64,000 nucleotides of DNA from Ooceraea biroi. Lineage: Eukaryota; Arthropoda; Insecta; Hymenoptera; Formicidae. The first letter of the stretch is position 1. Every line of letters starts with the position of its first letter. The position numbers and the translations under genes are program-made. The notes under the pieces are model-generated. The model saw only the letters and a list, made by a program, of their open reading frames with translations. It had not been told where the DNA came from and made no database searches. The DNA is taken from positions 7,564,001-7,628,000 of the forward strand of contig NC_039519.1 in the NCBI RefSeq assembly GCF_003672135.1, in the 5' to 3' direction. Below, in pieces: positions 11,783 through 23,369 of this stretch.

Positions 11783-14700
11783 CTGAAACATGATCAGAAT
11801 CTCATGTAAATAGAACAACAAATGTTTATAAGACAAAATGGATAACACATTAAACGTTGAATGTACTTATTCCAATATATCACCAATTAAGCCTAGTCTT
11901 TCCTGTGATCATAAGCATCCCCCCTTTCCTCTCTTTTCCTCCCTTTCTCTCTTATACACACAACAATACAATGTGAAAATAATAGTAACGTATATTATAA
12001 TAGATACGTTTTCTAGCTGCTGAGTGCAGTGAATCATTAATAACAGAATGTATCAAGAATTTAGAAATTTAGATAAAGGAAAGATATTGAAGCAGATATG
12101 TAGTTAAAAAAGCATATTGTATGTTATGTTCTCGAGGCTATAAATGCTTTAATGTAATGGTTTTCTGTTTATGACACTTGGAAATGCAATGAGATACACT
12201 GTGCGTAACAGATATAACTGTATACGAATGGATCAAACAAGTCATTTGTCCGTCCAGGTTGAACCACCAAGGTACCACCAAGTACGAAGACGTACATTAC
12301 CTAGCTTTAGACGATCACATAAATGTTTACAGAATTTTTGAATTTAAGAGAATCTCAAAGACATAATTTGGAGATTGGGAAAATCGTATTTTCATTTCTC
12401 ACTATTGTAAACCTGGGAAGAATCTCCGCAGAACATTTGAATGATGAAATTCGAACAGATCCCTCATTCGACGAGTTTAATAATTACGAAAAACGAGTCG
12501 CCTCCTGCCAAATACAGAGAGATCGAAGATATTCATTCCTCTTATTACCTGTACATCTCGTGGAACGCTTCATCTTTCTTGGCGATCGAGACAGCCGAAA
12601 GCTTAATGAAACGGCAGGACGTGTGTAAATTGTACGACTTTATTATGCGTAATATTTTACAGAACAACAAAATATATTCCATCATAAGTTGTGCTCCCTT
12701 TTACTTCGCAAGATATACATATGTTTGTAACATATATAATATATCGATTGATGCAAACGAACTCAGATCCATATACAAACGCGACGATTGTCTTATGAGC
12801 GTGTTTTTATATATTCTTCTTCTACTTATAAGTCTTTTTTTTCATCATCAATTTTTCGATAAAATGTTTGTGTTACAAATACGTACGTCAATAAGAATAA
12901 TTTTCTGCTTATGCAAGACTTCTTGATCTAATAACAAAAAAATTGAAAATCGATCAACAATTTTCGAATAATGATCTTCACAGCCGAGATTCGAAAAACG
13001 CCAATAATTTCCGATTCGTCGTAGACGTACGAAAATTAATTACATTAGCAGTCTCGAATAGAGAGTAAACACACGTATACTTATATATAAATTCATACTT
13101 TTGACATTGGTCAATCACGGTGTACGACATTTAATCCCAATATAACCATTTAATTCGTTTAATTCGAATCGTAACGCGCTAATATGTTATAAAAGTCTCG
13201 TAAGTGCACCATTGTGTATTATCCTAGTTTAATCCCTTCCGTTGTATCAGTGAAATATATAGTGATGAAAAAGGTGCTTCAAGTCATTATTATTGGCGCA
13301 TAACATCAATATACTTAAGTAACGACATAAAGAGAAAAACGCATATTCTAGTTTTATGCCATCTTATAGTGATATAATGGATGACATGGGAGTTGTAGTC
13401 CCGCGTCGTTACAACTCAAACTCAGATTCACACAGGATACTTCGCAATTCGAAGATTCTTGAAGCGTATCTGTGTTACACGCGTAAAACAATGAGAAAGC
13501 GGACAAAACGCAAAACGTCAAACCTGTCTAAGGCGATAGATGTTTAACTCATCGCTTTTCAACAACATTCCAAAAACTTAATGAAACTATTAAGTTTATG
13601 CTAATAAGCTGCAATGCATCACACACACACACACGCGCGCGCGCGTAGTAAGCGCATATGTGCGCGTTACAAACAACTGTAAGACACTCAAGAAAAGAGC
13701 ACGTAAATAATAATTGTTTAGATTCTGCGACACTATCTTTTTGTCCTCTCGATGTAATCAATCTTGCCATCCTCTTTCCTTTCTGTTTTTTTTTACCGAT
13801 TTTACCTACAAGTCGCTTGCAGCATAATACCACAAAAAGAGGTCGCAGACAGCCTTAATCTTTATCTAAATATTACATATGTTATTTCTGTCTTAACACG
13901 AATATCAAGAGTTCAGAAGTGTCAGAAATTATCTCGATTTCAAAAGATACGATCTACCTTCAGGTTTATCAATACGCAATCGTTAATGTCTCGTTGGTTC
14001 ATCAAGGAATGAAATCTCTGCATACTCATGCGAATTTCATTGCGACATCTTAATGCTTCTGTTAAATAATCATATTATATATTTATCACATATTGATGCG
14101 TACAAAATCGTAATAAAATAAAATCTAAACAAAACTGACCCAAATATTTTCAATTACAATAAAATTGAGATATAATTTTATAAATTATAAATTTAATATA
14201 ATTTCCATAATACGATCGAAAATCATGTACTAATTCTAATACGATAGTCAATTAAGTAGATTAATTAAATTAAATAAATTATATATATAGAGATTTTCAC
14301 TCCAAGTTTTTTTTTAATTTTGCGTCTTACTGTCATATGCACTTTATTCTAAAAATTAAATAGATTCAAAGTGCATATATTATACTTTTATAATAAAGAA
14401 TATAATTTTTATTATTCTAGGACTAAGTTTTTAAACAGTTTATATTTTTCTCCTCTTAAATCAACCTCTAAACTCTTGTCTCTAATAAAAAGAATATTCT
14501 TAAAAGTTTGAAAGCGAATTCTTTCGACTATTCTTAAAAACTAATTACATTAAACTAATTACATTCGATTGCAATAATTCAAAACAAACTTTCTTATCAC
14601 TAAGCATGAGACGCGCGCACTTACGTGACAGAACAATTTTCATAAAGAATTCTTTTATGTTTCTTGAAACTGTCCAAAAATCTCACTTTCTGTTTAAACA

Positions 14701-15170
14701 ACAAAAAAATGTCAATTCCTAATCTTAAAGCTCATTTTCTCAATAGGTTTTTTGTTTTGCCAAGGAACTATTGCTTAGTCTGAAGTAGCACTTTTGTTAT
14801 CTTCCGATATTCTTAATTATCTAATATACGTATTTTTGTACGCGACGCGACTGATTTTTCACTTTCAATGACTTCCCAGAGAAAGTCTTACAAGTTATCG
14901 AAGATCTGCATAATTTGTCGCGCACTTCTCTCTCGTCTCTCCTTACATTAAAAAATCTTCCATTTTCGAAATGAGTCTTTTAATAATTTTTAGGAACCAC
15001 TGATGCTCATTCCTCGTCACGATTTATTGTCGTTCCATGTTAACTCTGCGATTTTCTTGGCAAGAATAGAAATCATGTGATTTTGTCCTCTAACATGTGC
15101 ACCACTACTAATATGCGCGATCATTGCCTGAACAAATCGATATTTACTCTGAAGTAGTGCTGATGTTGCT
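11783..15170. other. long gap: 3' UTR of Z8 and intron before Z7
   Basis: 3.4 kb without fingers. AATAAA at 15023-15028 serves Z8. It contains a 161-codon plus-strand ORF (12441-12926) with no recognisable domain and a CA/CG microsatellite (13618-13646). Confidence 0.55.
13618..13646. repeat. (CA)n(CG)n microsatellite
   Basis: CA units pass directly into CG units; alternating purine-pyrimidine throughout. Confidence 0.9.
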
Positions 15171-15736
15171 CTAGTTTGACGAATGAAGTGATTCTGCGGA
15201 TGAATATATTCCAGAGTCTTGATCTAATTCTCTCTGCATCAATCTATCATCGTTTTGTTCGTGTTGGTTCTTCAGGTGCCGATATAGACTGCAGCGCTGG
15301 GTGAAGGTTCCACCGCAGAATACGCAGTAGAACTGTCGTGGTACACCGCATCCATATTTTTTGTGACGCTTCAGATTGCCCTTGGTCTGGTACGATCTAG
15401 GGCAATCTTTGCATTTCCATTCACCGTTAGTGTTGCGTACTTTACCGCAGGTAGTCTTGCGATGGCGATTTAGAGTAAAAATGTAAGATAATCCCTGGCC
15501 GCATTCGGAGCATGTATACGGTTTGTCCGTTTGCTGTTTTCGCGTATGCGAGCTAGTCTGCATGCTGGTTGTAGATCCGGGCATAAGTCCAGACGCAGGT
15601 CCAGGCATAGGTACGGACATAGGTGCGGGCACAGGTCCAGTGATAGGCCCAGGGACTACCGCTGTAGGTAGGCAGAATAATGGCATCGAGGGCTTCCGGA
15701 ACATATCCGGAACATCTGGATATTTCGGTTTGTTGC
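15171..15736 (-). CDS. lola: lola terminal exon Z8 (long three-finger module with Pro-rich leader)
   Basis: The longest module, 188 residues. After the acceptor TTGATTTTTTTCAG comes a leader of about 75 residues. Residues 28-55 are a low-complexity run rich in Pro, Gly and Met built of short P-x-P-G/P-V repeats, probably disordered. Three fingers follow: 76-97 (CSEC..HRKTTC), 109-130 (CKDC..HKKYGC) and 138-159 (CVFC..HLKNQH). The first two end in Cys, the last in His. The tail is acidic and Ser-rich (QDSGIYSSAESLHSSN). AATAAA lies 143 nt below the stop (15023-15028). The coded repeat is echoed in the DNA as imperfect 12-18-nt units. Confidence 0.9.
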
Positions 15737-16961
15737 CTGAAAAAAATCAAAATAACGATATTAAAGAAAATCGAGGCAGGATCGGATTTCGAGAAAGAAG
15801 ATGTGAAGTAAAATGAAAGTTCTATTATGTATCGATGGAAAATATTAAAGATACTAAAAATACTAAAGATAAGCAATCACAAAATGAGTGTGGGAAGAAT
15901 AAGAAATACAAGAGATTTAAAAAATCCGCGTTTCAGAAACACATGTAAATGAGTTTTAAAAGAAACAATGCATTAGACAATGCATTATCAACGAGAGATT
16001 TGAGAAAGATTAGGTGGCAGTAGTTTGAACGTATTAAGAGGACCTGCAGTTTTACAATTTCATGTATAAAATCATCTAAAATTACAGTAAATATTTCACG
16101 TGTAAAGAAGAGAGAAGGAACAGAAACTAAAACAGGGGGAAGTATTCCAGTAATAATTGTCAAATATATACGTACACGTAGTAGCGATATGAAGGATGTA
16201 TTATTCCCGGCATAAGATGACGTCGGTAAAAGAATAAGAACGGTACATGCCACGGTAAAAGAGTGGAGTACTTTTTAAATGTGTAAAAAAATACTATGTA
16301 AATTTCAATTAGCTATTTACAATTTACGAAAATCATCGAGTAAATATATTATAAAAAGTCATTATATATCTGTTGAAGATCTTCAGTGTGGAAGACAGCA
16401 TATGCCCATTTGTCTTGAGATAGTCGGGCAATGTGAAGCAACAGATTCGTTCATGGTTTCGTTGTAATTGATTAAACAGAGTTTTATTGATTTTTTTCAC
16501 ATTTGTGCTACTATGGATATTATGCATTTTCTATATTTGAACAGGCACAAAATATCTTAACAGCGTTTACAACTTTATTAACATTTACTTAGTGAAAGTC
16601 GGATTGCGTGAACATATAACATGTACTAATATCATTAGTACTAGGATCACTAGACAAACACTCTTCGCGTGATGAACCCCAGGTGTGCATCGGATCGCTG
16701 CGTACTTCAGTGGTACGGATCCTACAGGCTCTACTTAATCTTCTAGAGATGCTGTGTATCTTCCTATAAATGATCTTCAGGGTGAGCATAACGTGCGAGC
16801 ATATTATATAGTAATCTCCAGTCATATCTATTCTTCACAGTTGGTCTTCATTGTAGATACGGTCACAAGATGTTTGCTTTTGACGAGGACTTCAATGCGC
16901 AGATGTGACGCACTCCAAAATTTCCGATAATTTTCAAGGATGAAGAACGATGAACGTGTCT
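15737..16961. other. 3' UTR of Z9 and intron before Z8
   Basis: AATAAA at 16574-16579 (minus). No other feature was recognised. Confidence 0.55.
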
Positions 16962-17251
16962 TCACTTGATGATCTTTCGGATGCACTGCTTCCTCGGTGG
17001 CTGATATATATGGTGACTCTGCATCAAGTGGCGGCGCAAACTGACGTTCTGCGTGAATCCCCGTCCACACAGCTCGCAGCAGAAGTTTCTGCGACCTCCA
17101 CATTCATATCTCAGATGCTTGGATAAACTGGGCCTGACCATGTAACCGCGGCCACATTGCGGGCACTTGAGCGGGAGATCCTCGTCTCTCAGGAAATTCG
17201 CGTGTCGCGACCTTCTCAGACTTCTCGGCTGAACTGTCGTCCAGACCGCAC
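16962..17251 (-). CDS. lola: lola terminal exon Z9 (ECGG/TQN-group module)
   Basis: A 96-residue module with no ATG before its fingers in frame. The leader is basic (G-AVWTTVQPRSLRRSRHANF). Finger 1 spans 30-51 (Cys30, Cys33, His46, Cys51) and is followed by GGRRNFC. Finger 2 spans 59-80 and carries F-T-Q-N-V-S-L-R-R-H. The tail is IYQPPRKQCIRKIIK. The Gly-Gly after finger 1, T-Q-N in finger 2 and the P-P-R/K tail are shared with Z11, Z12 and Z13 next door. The acceptor is TATTCTTCTAG. AATAAA at 16574-16579 is 383 nt below the stop. Confidence 0.9.
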
Positions 17252-17655
17252 CTAGAAGAATACGAAAACGATGGTCATGTTAGTTGCGAATAGTTATACC
17301 ATTGACCGGAATCACCAGACGCGGGTCTCGATGATCGGGATCTCATCCGCAACTATCGCGATTGCGTTCCCGAAACATGTTCGGTGAAAAAGGATAGAAA
17401 GGATAACGGATAGAAAGGAGATCGTGAACGGAAACACGGTCCACATAAACGATATCATCTGCACAACTATACAATCAATTAAATATTGATTTATTAACGT
17501 AGATTTTTGAGCGATTTCTCTTTTCAATGATCGTCTGTCGTGTAGGAAAGAGGGGATTAAGTGGAAGATTCACGCGTCTTCGTGATTAGTTTGATAAAGG
17601 ATCGCAAGTGCAATTCGAGGCAGACCTACAGCGATAAGCGATCTATAACATAAGA
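17252..17655. other. 3' UTR of Z10 and intron before Z9
   Basis: Only 404 bp, so the Z10 message must end soon after AATAAA at 17490-17495 for the Z9 acceptor to keep its own branch point. Confidence 0.6.
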
Positions 17656-17852
17656 TTAGAATCCATCCCGTTGACACTGTCGAGCTTGCAAGTGCCGTTG
17701 CAGACTAGTTTTCTGGGTGAAACTGTAGTTGCAGTAGGAACATGGAAATGAGCGTTTCCCGCCGCACTCCCATTTTATGTGCCTGCGCAGATTGCAGAGC
17801 ATCGTATAACTGCGTTCACACTGGTGACAGGCAAAGCGGGACCTCATGAAAC
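17656..17852 (-). CDS. lola: lola terminal exon Z10 (second finger ends in Cys)
   Basis: A short 65-residue module: G-FMRSRFA, finger 1 at 9-30 (CHQC..HIKWEC), GGKRSFP, then finger 2 from Cys38 with F-T-Q-K-T-S-L-Q-R-H. The last ligand of finger 2 is not His: the reading is H-LQARQ-C, so this finger is CCHC with H-x5-C. Gly-Gly and T-Q-K place it in the Z9-Z13 paralogue run. The ORF runs on upstream of the acceptor CTTTCATTCTACAG, but that stretch is intron. AATAAA at 17490-17495, 161 nt downstream. Confidence 0.87.
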
Positions 17853-18696
17853 CTGTAGAATGAAAGAAAACATTACTATGAGAATGCATTGCTACACGTG
17901 ACTTAATGCAACGATGACGGATGAGAATGTTTGCGAGTTGAATTTTAGCAGTTTGATGTAAATGTGAGAAAATAATTGCACCATTGCGTACCATTTTAAG
18001 TAAACGCCAGAAATAAACTTAATAATTAGTCGATTTAGGCATGACCGACCAAGCCTCGTTGTAATATTTTTATGGCGTTTTATGAAAGACTTATTCAACA
18101 TGCAAATCACAATAAGGATACTCCATCGGTGATGAATGCTTGAATAGTTGATTGAATTCCCGTCACTTTCCTTATATGAATAAGCATCAAGATCAATTTG
18201 TTCATCATAGGAAAATTACGGAAAATGTCTTTCTGCTTTGCAAGCATTAGTCACTGATGAACCTCTTTTGAAAAATTCATACCTTGTGCAAATTACGAAC
18301 TCTATGTGAAGATTCTACGTGAGGAAAATGATGTAAAACGTTCCAACATAATATATTAGTAACTTGTTCTTGTAAAAGACGAAGGAAATGTGGCTACAGT
18401 TCCAGCAAATATTTTCAAATAAGTATTTATGATTGTATAAAGATCTGAACTTTACTTATTAATAACTTTAGTAACGATACAAAAAGTTCTCTATAAAAAC
18501 TAGAAATATTCAAAATATTTATTTGATATAAAAGACATTAGCCACGCTGCTCTTGTTAATCTAGTTTATCTTCGATTCGATGATATTAATTTAAGGGCTT
18601 TTCGCCTCTGGCACAAGATCTTCGTGATCCTTCGTTCACGACGACCAAATTCACTCTTGAGATATCATCTTGCAAAGCTTGTCTTCATTGCCGCTC
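17853..18696. other. 3' UTR of Z11 and intron before Z10
   Basis: AATAAA at 18518-18523 (minus). Nothing else was seen. Confidence 0.55.
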
Positions 18697-19064
18697 TTAT
18701 TGGTAGATGATTCCATCGCAGATTTTCCTCGGGCCGTTGTGCCTTCTCTTCACGGGTACGAGAACGTTGTGATGGTGCGACAAATGCCTTTGCAGACTAA
18801 CATTCTGCGTGTATTTGTTCGGACATAAGTGGCAGCAAAATCTTCGTTGACCGCCGCATTCAAAACGCATGTGTCTCGCTAGATTGTGCTTCAGTGAATA
18901 TTTCTTCCCGCAGGCAGAACACTGTAGGCTCTGATCTTCGGTATTCTCTGTGTTGCGTCTTGAATTCATTCGGGCTCGAGCTATCTTCGTGAATGTAGGT
19001 TGTGTTCCTTCGTCGTAAATCATAGCAGAAGTGTCTGGAGGAGGGAAGCTCTCGTAAAAACAAC
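18697..19064 (-). CDS. lola: lola terminal exon Z11 (ECGG/TQN-group module)
   Basis: A 122-residue module with a 48-residue leader (G-CFYESFPPPDTSAMIYDEGT...; an Arg/Asn-rich patch follows). Finger 1 spans 49-70 (CSAC..HMRFEC), then GGQRRFC, finger 2 78-99 (CHLC, Y-T-Q-N-V-S-L-Q-R-H, HHH), tail NVLVPVKRRHNGPRKICDGIIYQ. Finger 2 matches Z9 and Z13 closely across the T-Q-N-x-S-L-x-R-H core. The in-frame ATG at about residue 15 is internal; splicing at TTGTTTTTCAG defines the start. AATAAA at 18518-18523. Confidence 0.9.
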
Positions 19065-19997
19065 CTGAAAAACAACATTCGTGTGTAGATTAGTATACTA
19101 TCCAGAAAATGAGGAACGCACACTGTATGTAATCTTCTCATGTCTTTACGTGATTATAGATTCCCGGTTGATGCCTGTATCGATTTCCCGAGAGTGATCA
19201 GTCTGGAAAATAGTATTGTTCTCAAGCATAAACAGTCTTTCTCGCAAATCGTTTGCCAAGTGTTATTTATATATGTATAACGAATTATATTTATGTATAT
19301 AACGCTTCAATTCCTTCAATATTAATAAATTTTAATTTTGTTTAACTTACTTATTTTATATACTTCTTTTATTGTGTCATCATGATGGACACGCACATTA
19401 AAAAGTACAGTCAAAAAGGAAGGAAGAAATTTGAAGAGGTTTGACACCATAACTGTATTGCTTATTGACAATATAACGTTAAATTTTAGGAAGGCAATAA
19501 AGAAGACAAAACCAAGAAATCTTTGTGAGCGCATCATTTCTAGTAATACTTATTACTAAGCCCATAAATAGGTTTTGTCAACACCAGAGCTTACAAACAT
19601 GTACTGAAAAAATTTGGTTTACATAATAGTCCAGAAAGTTTAAATCAATAAGTTATAAGTTATAAAAGAAAAGATTCATGCTAATACATTATCCTTTGCG
19701 AAAATGAAAAGACTTTATCGATAAGAACTTAACTATTAATTAACGCTACTGATAACTTTTTACATATGTAGATATGTGTGTAAATTATATATACCTATAT
19801 AATATTTTCATGTTTCACATCATGCAAATCTTGAGAATCACAGGCAAATTTACTCAATTGTTTTATTAGTCCACTGTATTTATTATAAAGTCTCTTAATA
19901 CCTACAATTAATTAAAATAACTAAGAAAACGCAATAAAGCAATTTTTTACTTGTCGTCCGATTTTTGTACTCGTATCTGTTTATTGCTAAACAGAGA
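19065..19997. other. 3' UTR of Z12 and intron before Z11
   Basis: AATAAA at 19980-19985 and 19862-19867 (minus). Nothing else was seen. Confidence 0.55.
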
Positions 19998-20278
19998 TTA
20001 ATAACTCGTTGACGTATAACTAGATCTTATCCAGGTCTTCCGTGGTGGTACGAAGATATCGTGAGCATTTAGCATGTGCTGTCGCAACTTGCCGTTTTGG
20101 GTGTATCTAGCAGGACACAGGTAACATGCAAAGTGCTTCTGCCCACCACATTCGAATCTCAGGTGCTTCACCAGATTGTGCCGCATTTGGTATGATCTGC
20201 CGCATTGGTGGCAATCAAAAATCCGATCACTTCTGTGAGATTCGTGCCTGAGTTCCCGCGGAGTAAACGACAGGAGAT
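19998..20278 (-). CDS. lola: lola terminal exon Z12 (ECGG/TQN-group module)
   Basis: A 93-residue module: leader D-LLSFTPRELRHESHRSDRIFD, finger 1 at 23-44 (CHQC, R-S-Y-Q-M-R-H-N-L-V-K-H, RFEC), GGQKHFA, finger 2 at 52-73 (CYLC, Y-T-Q-N-G-K-L-R-Q-H). The tail DIFVPPRKTWIRSSYTSTSY shares P-P-R-K with Z9. The acceptor is TTACTCTTTTGCAG. An ORF can be extended 40 nt above it, but this crosses the pyrimidine tract. A pair of AATAAA signals lies 12 and 131 nt below the stop (19980-19985, 19862-19867). Confidence 0.9.
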
Positions 20279-21148
20279 CTGCAAAAGAGTAATGATCGGT
20301 TAGTATTGGATGTGGCAAATATAAGCGAAATCTCTTGATGTAACATCAATAACGCGCAGAAATTCCCTCCTGGCGAATCTGCTGCCAATGTTCTTCCCAT
20401 CAAGAAGAGGAAAAAAGAGGAAAGGACCTCACGTACAGTCATCTATCAAAAGTTTATTGCCGGTTAGATATGTATTACATCTTTTCAAACGAACTCTTCG
20501 AACAACTTAATTGATTAATATTTTTTGTCATATATTCTCTGTATTCTAACTTTCATTTTCTTAAAACAGGCGTGATCTATTTGTTTTATCTTTTCTTTTC
20601 GGCGATTAATATATTTAAATTGAATTATATCTATATATTATAATTTCAACAATTTGCAATATTCAAGCCGCGTTGACGCGACATTTTAGCGTCATTTCCT
20701 GATCCTCTACGTAAAACTCGCATCACTTTCGTCATTCAGTTATCAGTTAAAAGGAAAAAACGTGCACATTTACATTTAAACTTAAAGTGTATAAACAAAA
20801 TATGTCATATACATATAAAATCGGTATAAATTAAGAATACTTAAAAATAACGAAGTAATAAGACAATCGCTTTTTAAAATGCGACGAAATAGTATATCTT
20901 CAATTTAAGATCTTTATATGTATCTCTTGTTTGACCAGTACATTTTTTTGCTTTATAATCAAGATATATTAAATCGTATATAAATTATTTTCCTAAATCT
21001 ATTTGCGCGTAATCACATTTGTCATAACGCAATATATTCGTTACGACATCGTCATCGATGAAAATCGACTTTACGTTCTCCAAAGGAACCATAAGGATCA
21101 TAGATCGCAATCTACAATAAAAATGTCGATTCTATTGCAATTTTAAGG
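20279..21148. other. 3' UTR of Z13 and intron before Z12
   Basis: No AATAAA close to the stop and no other recognisable feature. Confidence 0.5.
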
Positions 21149-21426
21149 TCATTTGGCGAAGATGCGCTTAGGAACCGAGAATTTCGGTGGCAAATAGATG
21201 TTATGCCGCTGCAAAAGATGACGACGTAGACTAATATTTTGCGTATATTTAGCCGGACATATGTGGCACTTAAAATTTCTCTGACCGCCACACTCGAACT
21301 TCATGTGGGTCCTTAAATTACGCTTCATTTTGTATGTTCGTCCGCACTGTGGACACATCAAGGGTGATATTGGAATGTCCGTAACACCTTGTGGCACGTA
21401 ACCGTCCTTGACATCGTGCGCGAGTC
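21149..21426 (-). CDS. lola: lola terminal exon Z13 (ECGG/TQN-group module)
   Basis: A 92-residue module. Leader G-LAHDVKDGYVPQGVTDIPIS; finger 1 at 25-46 (CPQC, R-T-Y-K-M-K-R-N-L-R-T-H, KFEC), GGQRNFK, finger 2 at 54-75 (CHIC, Y-T-Q-N-I-S-L-R-R-H), tail NIYLPPKFSVPKRIFAK. The G at residue 11 region is VPQG, so the apparent start there (GTG) is internal; the true boundary is the acceptor TTTCGTTTGCAG. Closest relatives in the window are Z9, Z11 and Z12. I saw no AATAAA within 400 nt downstream. Confidence 0.9.
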
Positions 21427-22914
21427 CTGCAAACGAAAAAGAACAATGTTAGAACAATGTTATTTTTTCATACATACGCTCCTTAATAGGAACACAACAG
21501 CTGATGAAATCAAAGTTATCTTGTTTGCGAAATCGAATGGAATAGACGGATCTTGAGAAACGCTGGGCCAAGATCAATTACGTAATGTTATATTTGAAAG
21601 CTTTTGCAGAATAAACACTTTTTATTACATTCTTCCTTGGTCACAAAACTGTTACACGCGTTGTGATCGAACGCGTTATATCGAAAAGTATAAAATTATT
21701 GAATTAAAAATATTATAAAGACATATGAAATGCATTCATAATTCGTAGATATAAAAGAATGTCTCTTTTTTTCACTCTCTTGCACGTTACAAGAAACAGA
21801 TGATTTATTAAATTATTAGATTATAAAAAGGATTTCATTTTCGATATATTCAATTTATTTGACCATTTTATACACATACTTACACACATACTGTTGTACA
21901 AATTTTTACAACTAATTTGTTGTAAAAAAAGAAAGATTATGATCAATACATTCTTTTCTTTGGTTTTGATAAATAAAAATGTATTGTATTAATATTACTA
22001 TCAGGAGACAGGATTGATTAATTTCCTTCGTGGTATTCTTTTTCCAATAACCAAACAATAAATATTATTTCGTTATATCTATACATATAAATTTATTTAT
22101 TAATTTATAAGGTTTATTATGAATTACAATTTTTAATTGATACAAATGGTCGTTAGAACAACTTACACTCTTGCGATAATTCTTTAAATGTCATAAAAAT
22201 TTTACTGTAAATGTGCTATTTAAACTTATATGGAGCAAATTGAAAGAAACAATGAGAAAAAACATTATAGAAAATAAAATTAAATTAATTTTCAATCATA
22301 TAGCATTATTGTAAAATATGCCGAATTTTTATGTAGAATGTGAGGTAATTTATAAGTTCATTTATACATATTTTTTGTCCTACTAATTAAAAATTTTTAA
22401 TCCAGGAAATAAGAAATTTTTAATGATCATTAAACATATCTTATATATACAGTAAGGTGAAATGAATCATTGGATAACGTCGGGTTATTGGTGATGTCCA
22501 TATGTCAATTATAACCGACCAGCAATACTAAATTTTTTTATTACATGTTCGTGTTTAAACAAGTATCTAAATATAACAGGTTCTAATGCATGAGTCGATA
22601 CAGCGTGTTGAAAATGATAAAGATTTGTATCTAGTATGTTGGTTAATAATAATTGGTTGATAATATATCGACATCAATAAACTGACATTACCTAACAATT
22701 CATTTTACCCCTGTACAAGTTAATATTTATGAGAACTTTCTACAAATATATATCTATGTCTATTTTTGAAATTTGTGAAAGCAGCGGAAAGTAACACACA
22801 ACAGAAAACTATCAGGCCTAGAAAAGTCAATTGGCGCAAGTTGGTCTTAATAAGACGCCAAATGAATTCGTACCGCAGCATTAAAATGCGACTTGAGAAT
22901 AATTCGCACATAGT
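21427..22914. other. 3' UTR of Z14 and intron before Z13
   Basis: AATAAA at 22537-22542 (minus). AT-rich, otherwise blank. Confidence 0.55.
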
Positions 22915-23369
22915 TTAATGCTTTGTTCGCATGTGACGCTCCAAATTGCTTTTTTGAGCAAATCGGCTCTTGCAGATGGAACAGGCAAACTTCGGCTCCA
23001 CACCACATTCGTACTTCTGGTGGCGCCATAGGGACGTGAAGAAGGCATAAACACGTTTGCATCGGAAACACATATGCTCCTTCTTGGATTTCTTTTCATT
23101 CTGGGATCTCTCATCTTCGTATGGAGATTGCCGTTCATACGGCTGCCGACCTCTGTTGCACTCGTATAACGTTTTGTGCCGCAATAGCGAGGCTTTCAGT
23201 GCGAACATGCGGTTACAATCGTTGCACACATACTTACGAGGACCTACTCCACTACTAAATTTGCCACTTTCGTTTGAACTCATTGAGCGGAGGCGCCTGG
23301 TATACATCGCGATGCGTGATGTCGACGGCAAAGTGGGTATAGTCCAGTTAGCCGAACTGTAAGTCGTAC
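22915..23369 (-). CDS. lola: lola terminal exon Z14 (three-finger module)
   Basis: A 151-residue module with three fingers. Finger 1 (49-71) is C-x2-C-x12-H-x5-C, one residue longer than normal before its last Cys (HKTLYEC). A charged linker of 29 residues follows, holding two PYE repeats (QPYERQ and SPYEDE) and a Lys run. Finger 2 is 101-122 (CFRC..SLWRHQKYEC) and finger 3 is 130-151 (CSIC..RHMRTKH). The protein stops on the final zinc His, with no tail. The acceptor is CTTGATTTGCAG. AATAAA at 22537-22542, 373 nt downstream. Confidence 0.9.

Noticed and set aside
12441..12926. 161-codon plus-strand open frame
   Set aside because: Ile/Tyr/Phe-rich translation typical of AT-rich noncoding DNA; no domain, and another overlapping frame is equally open.
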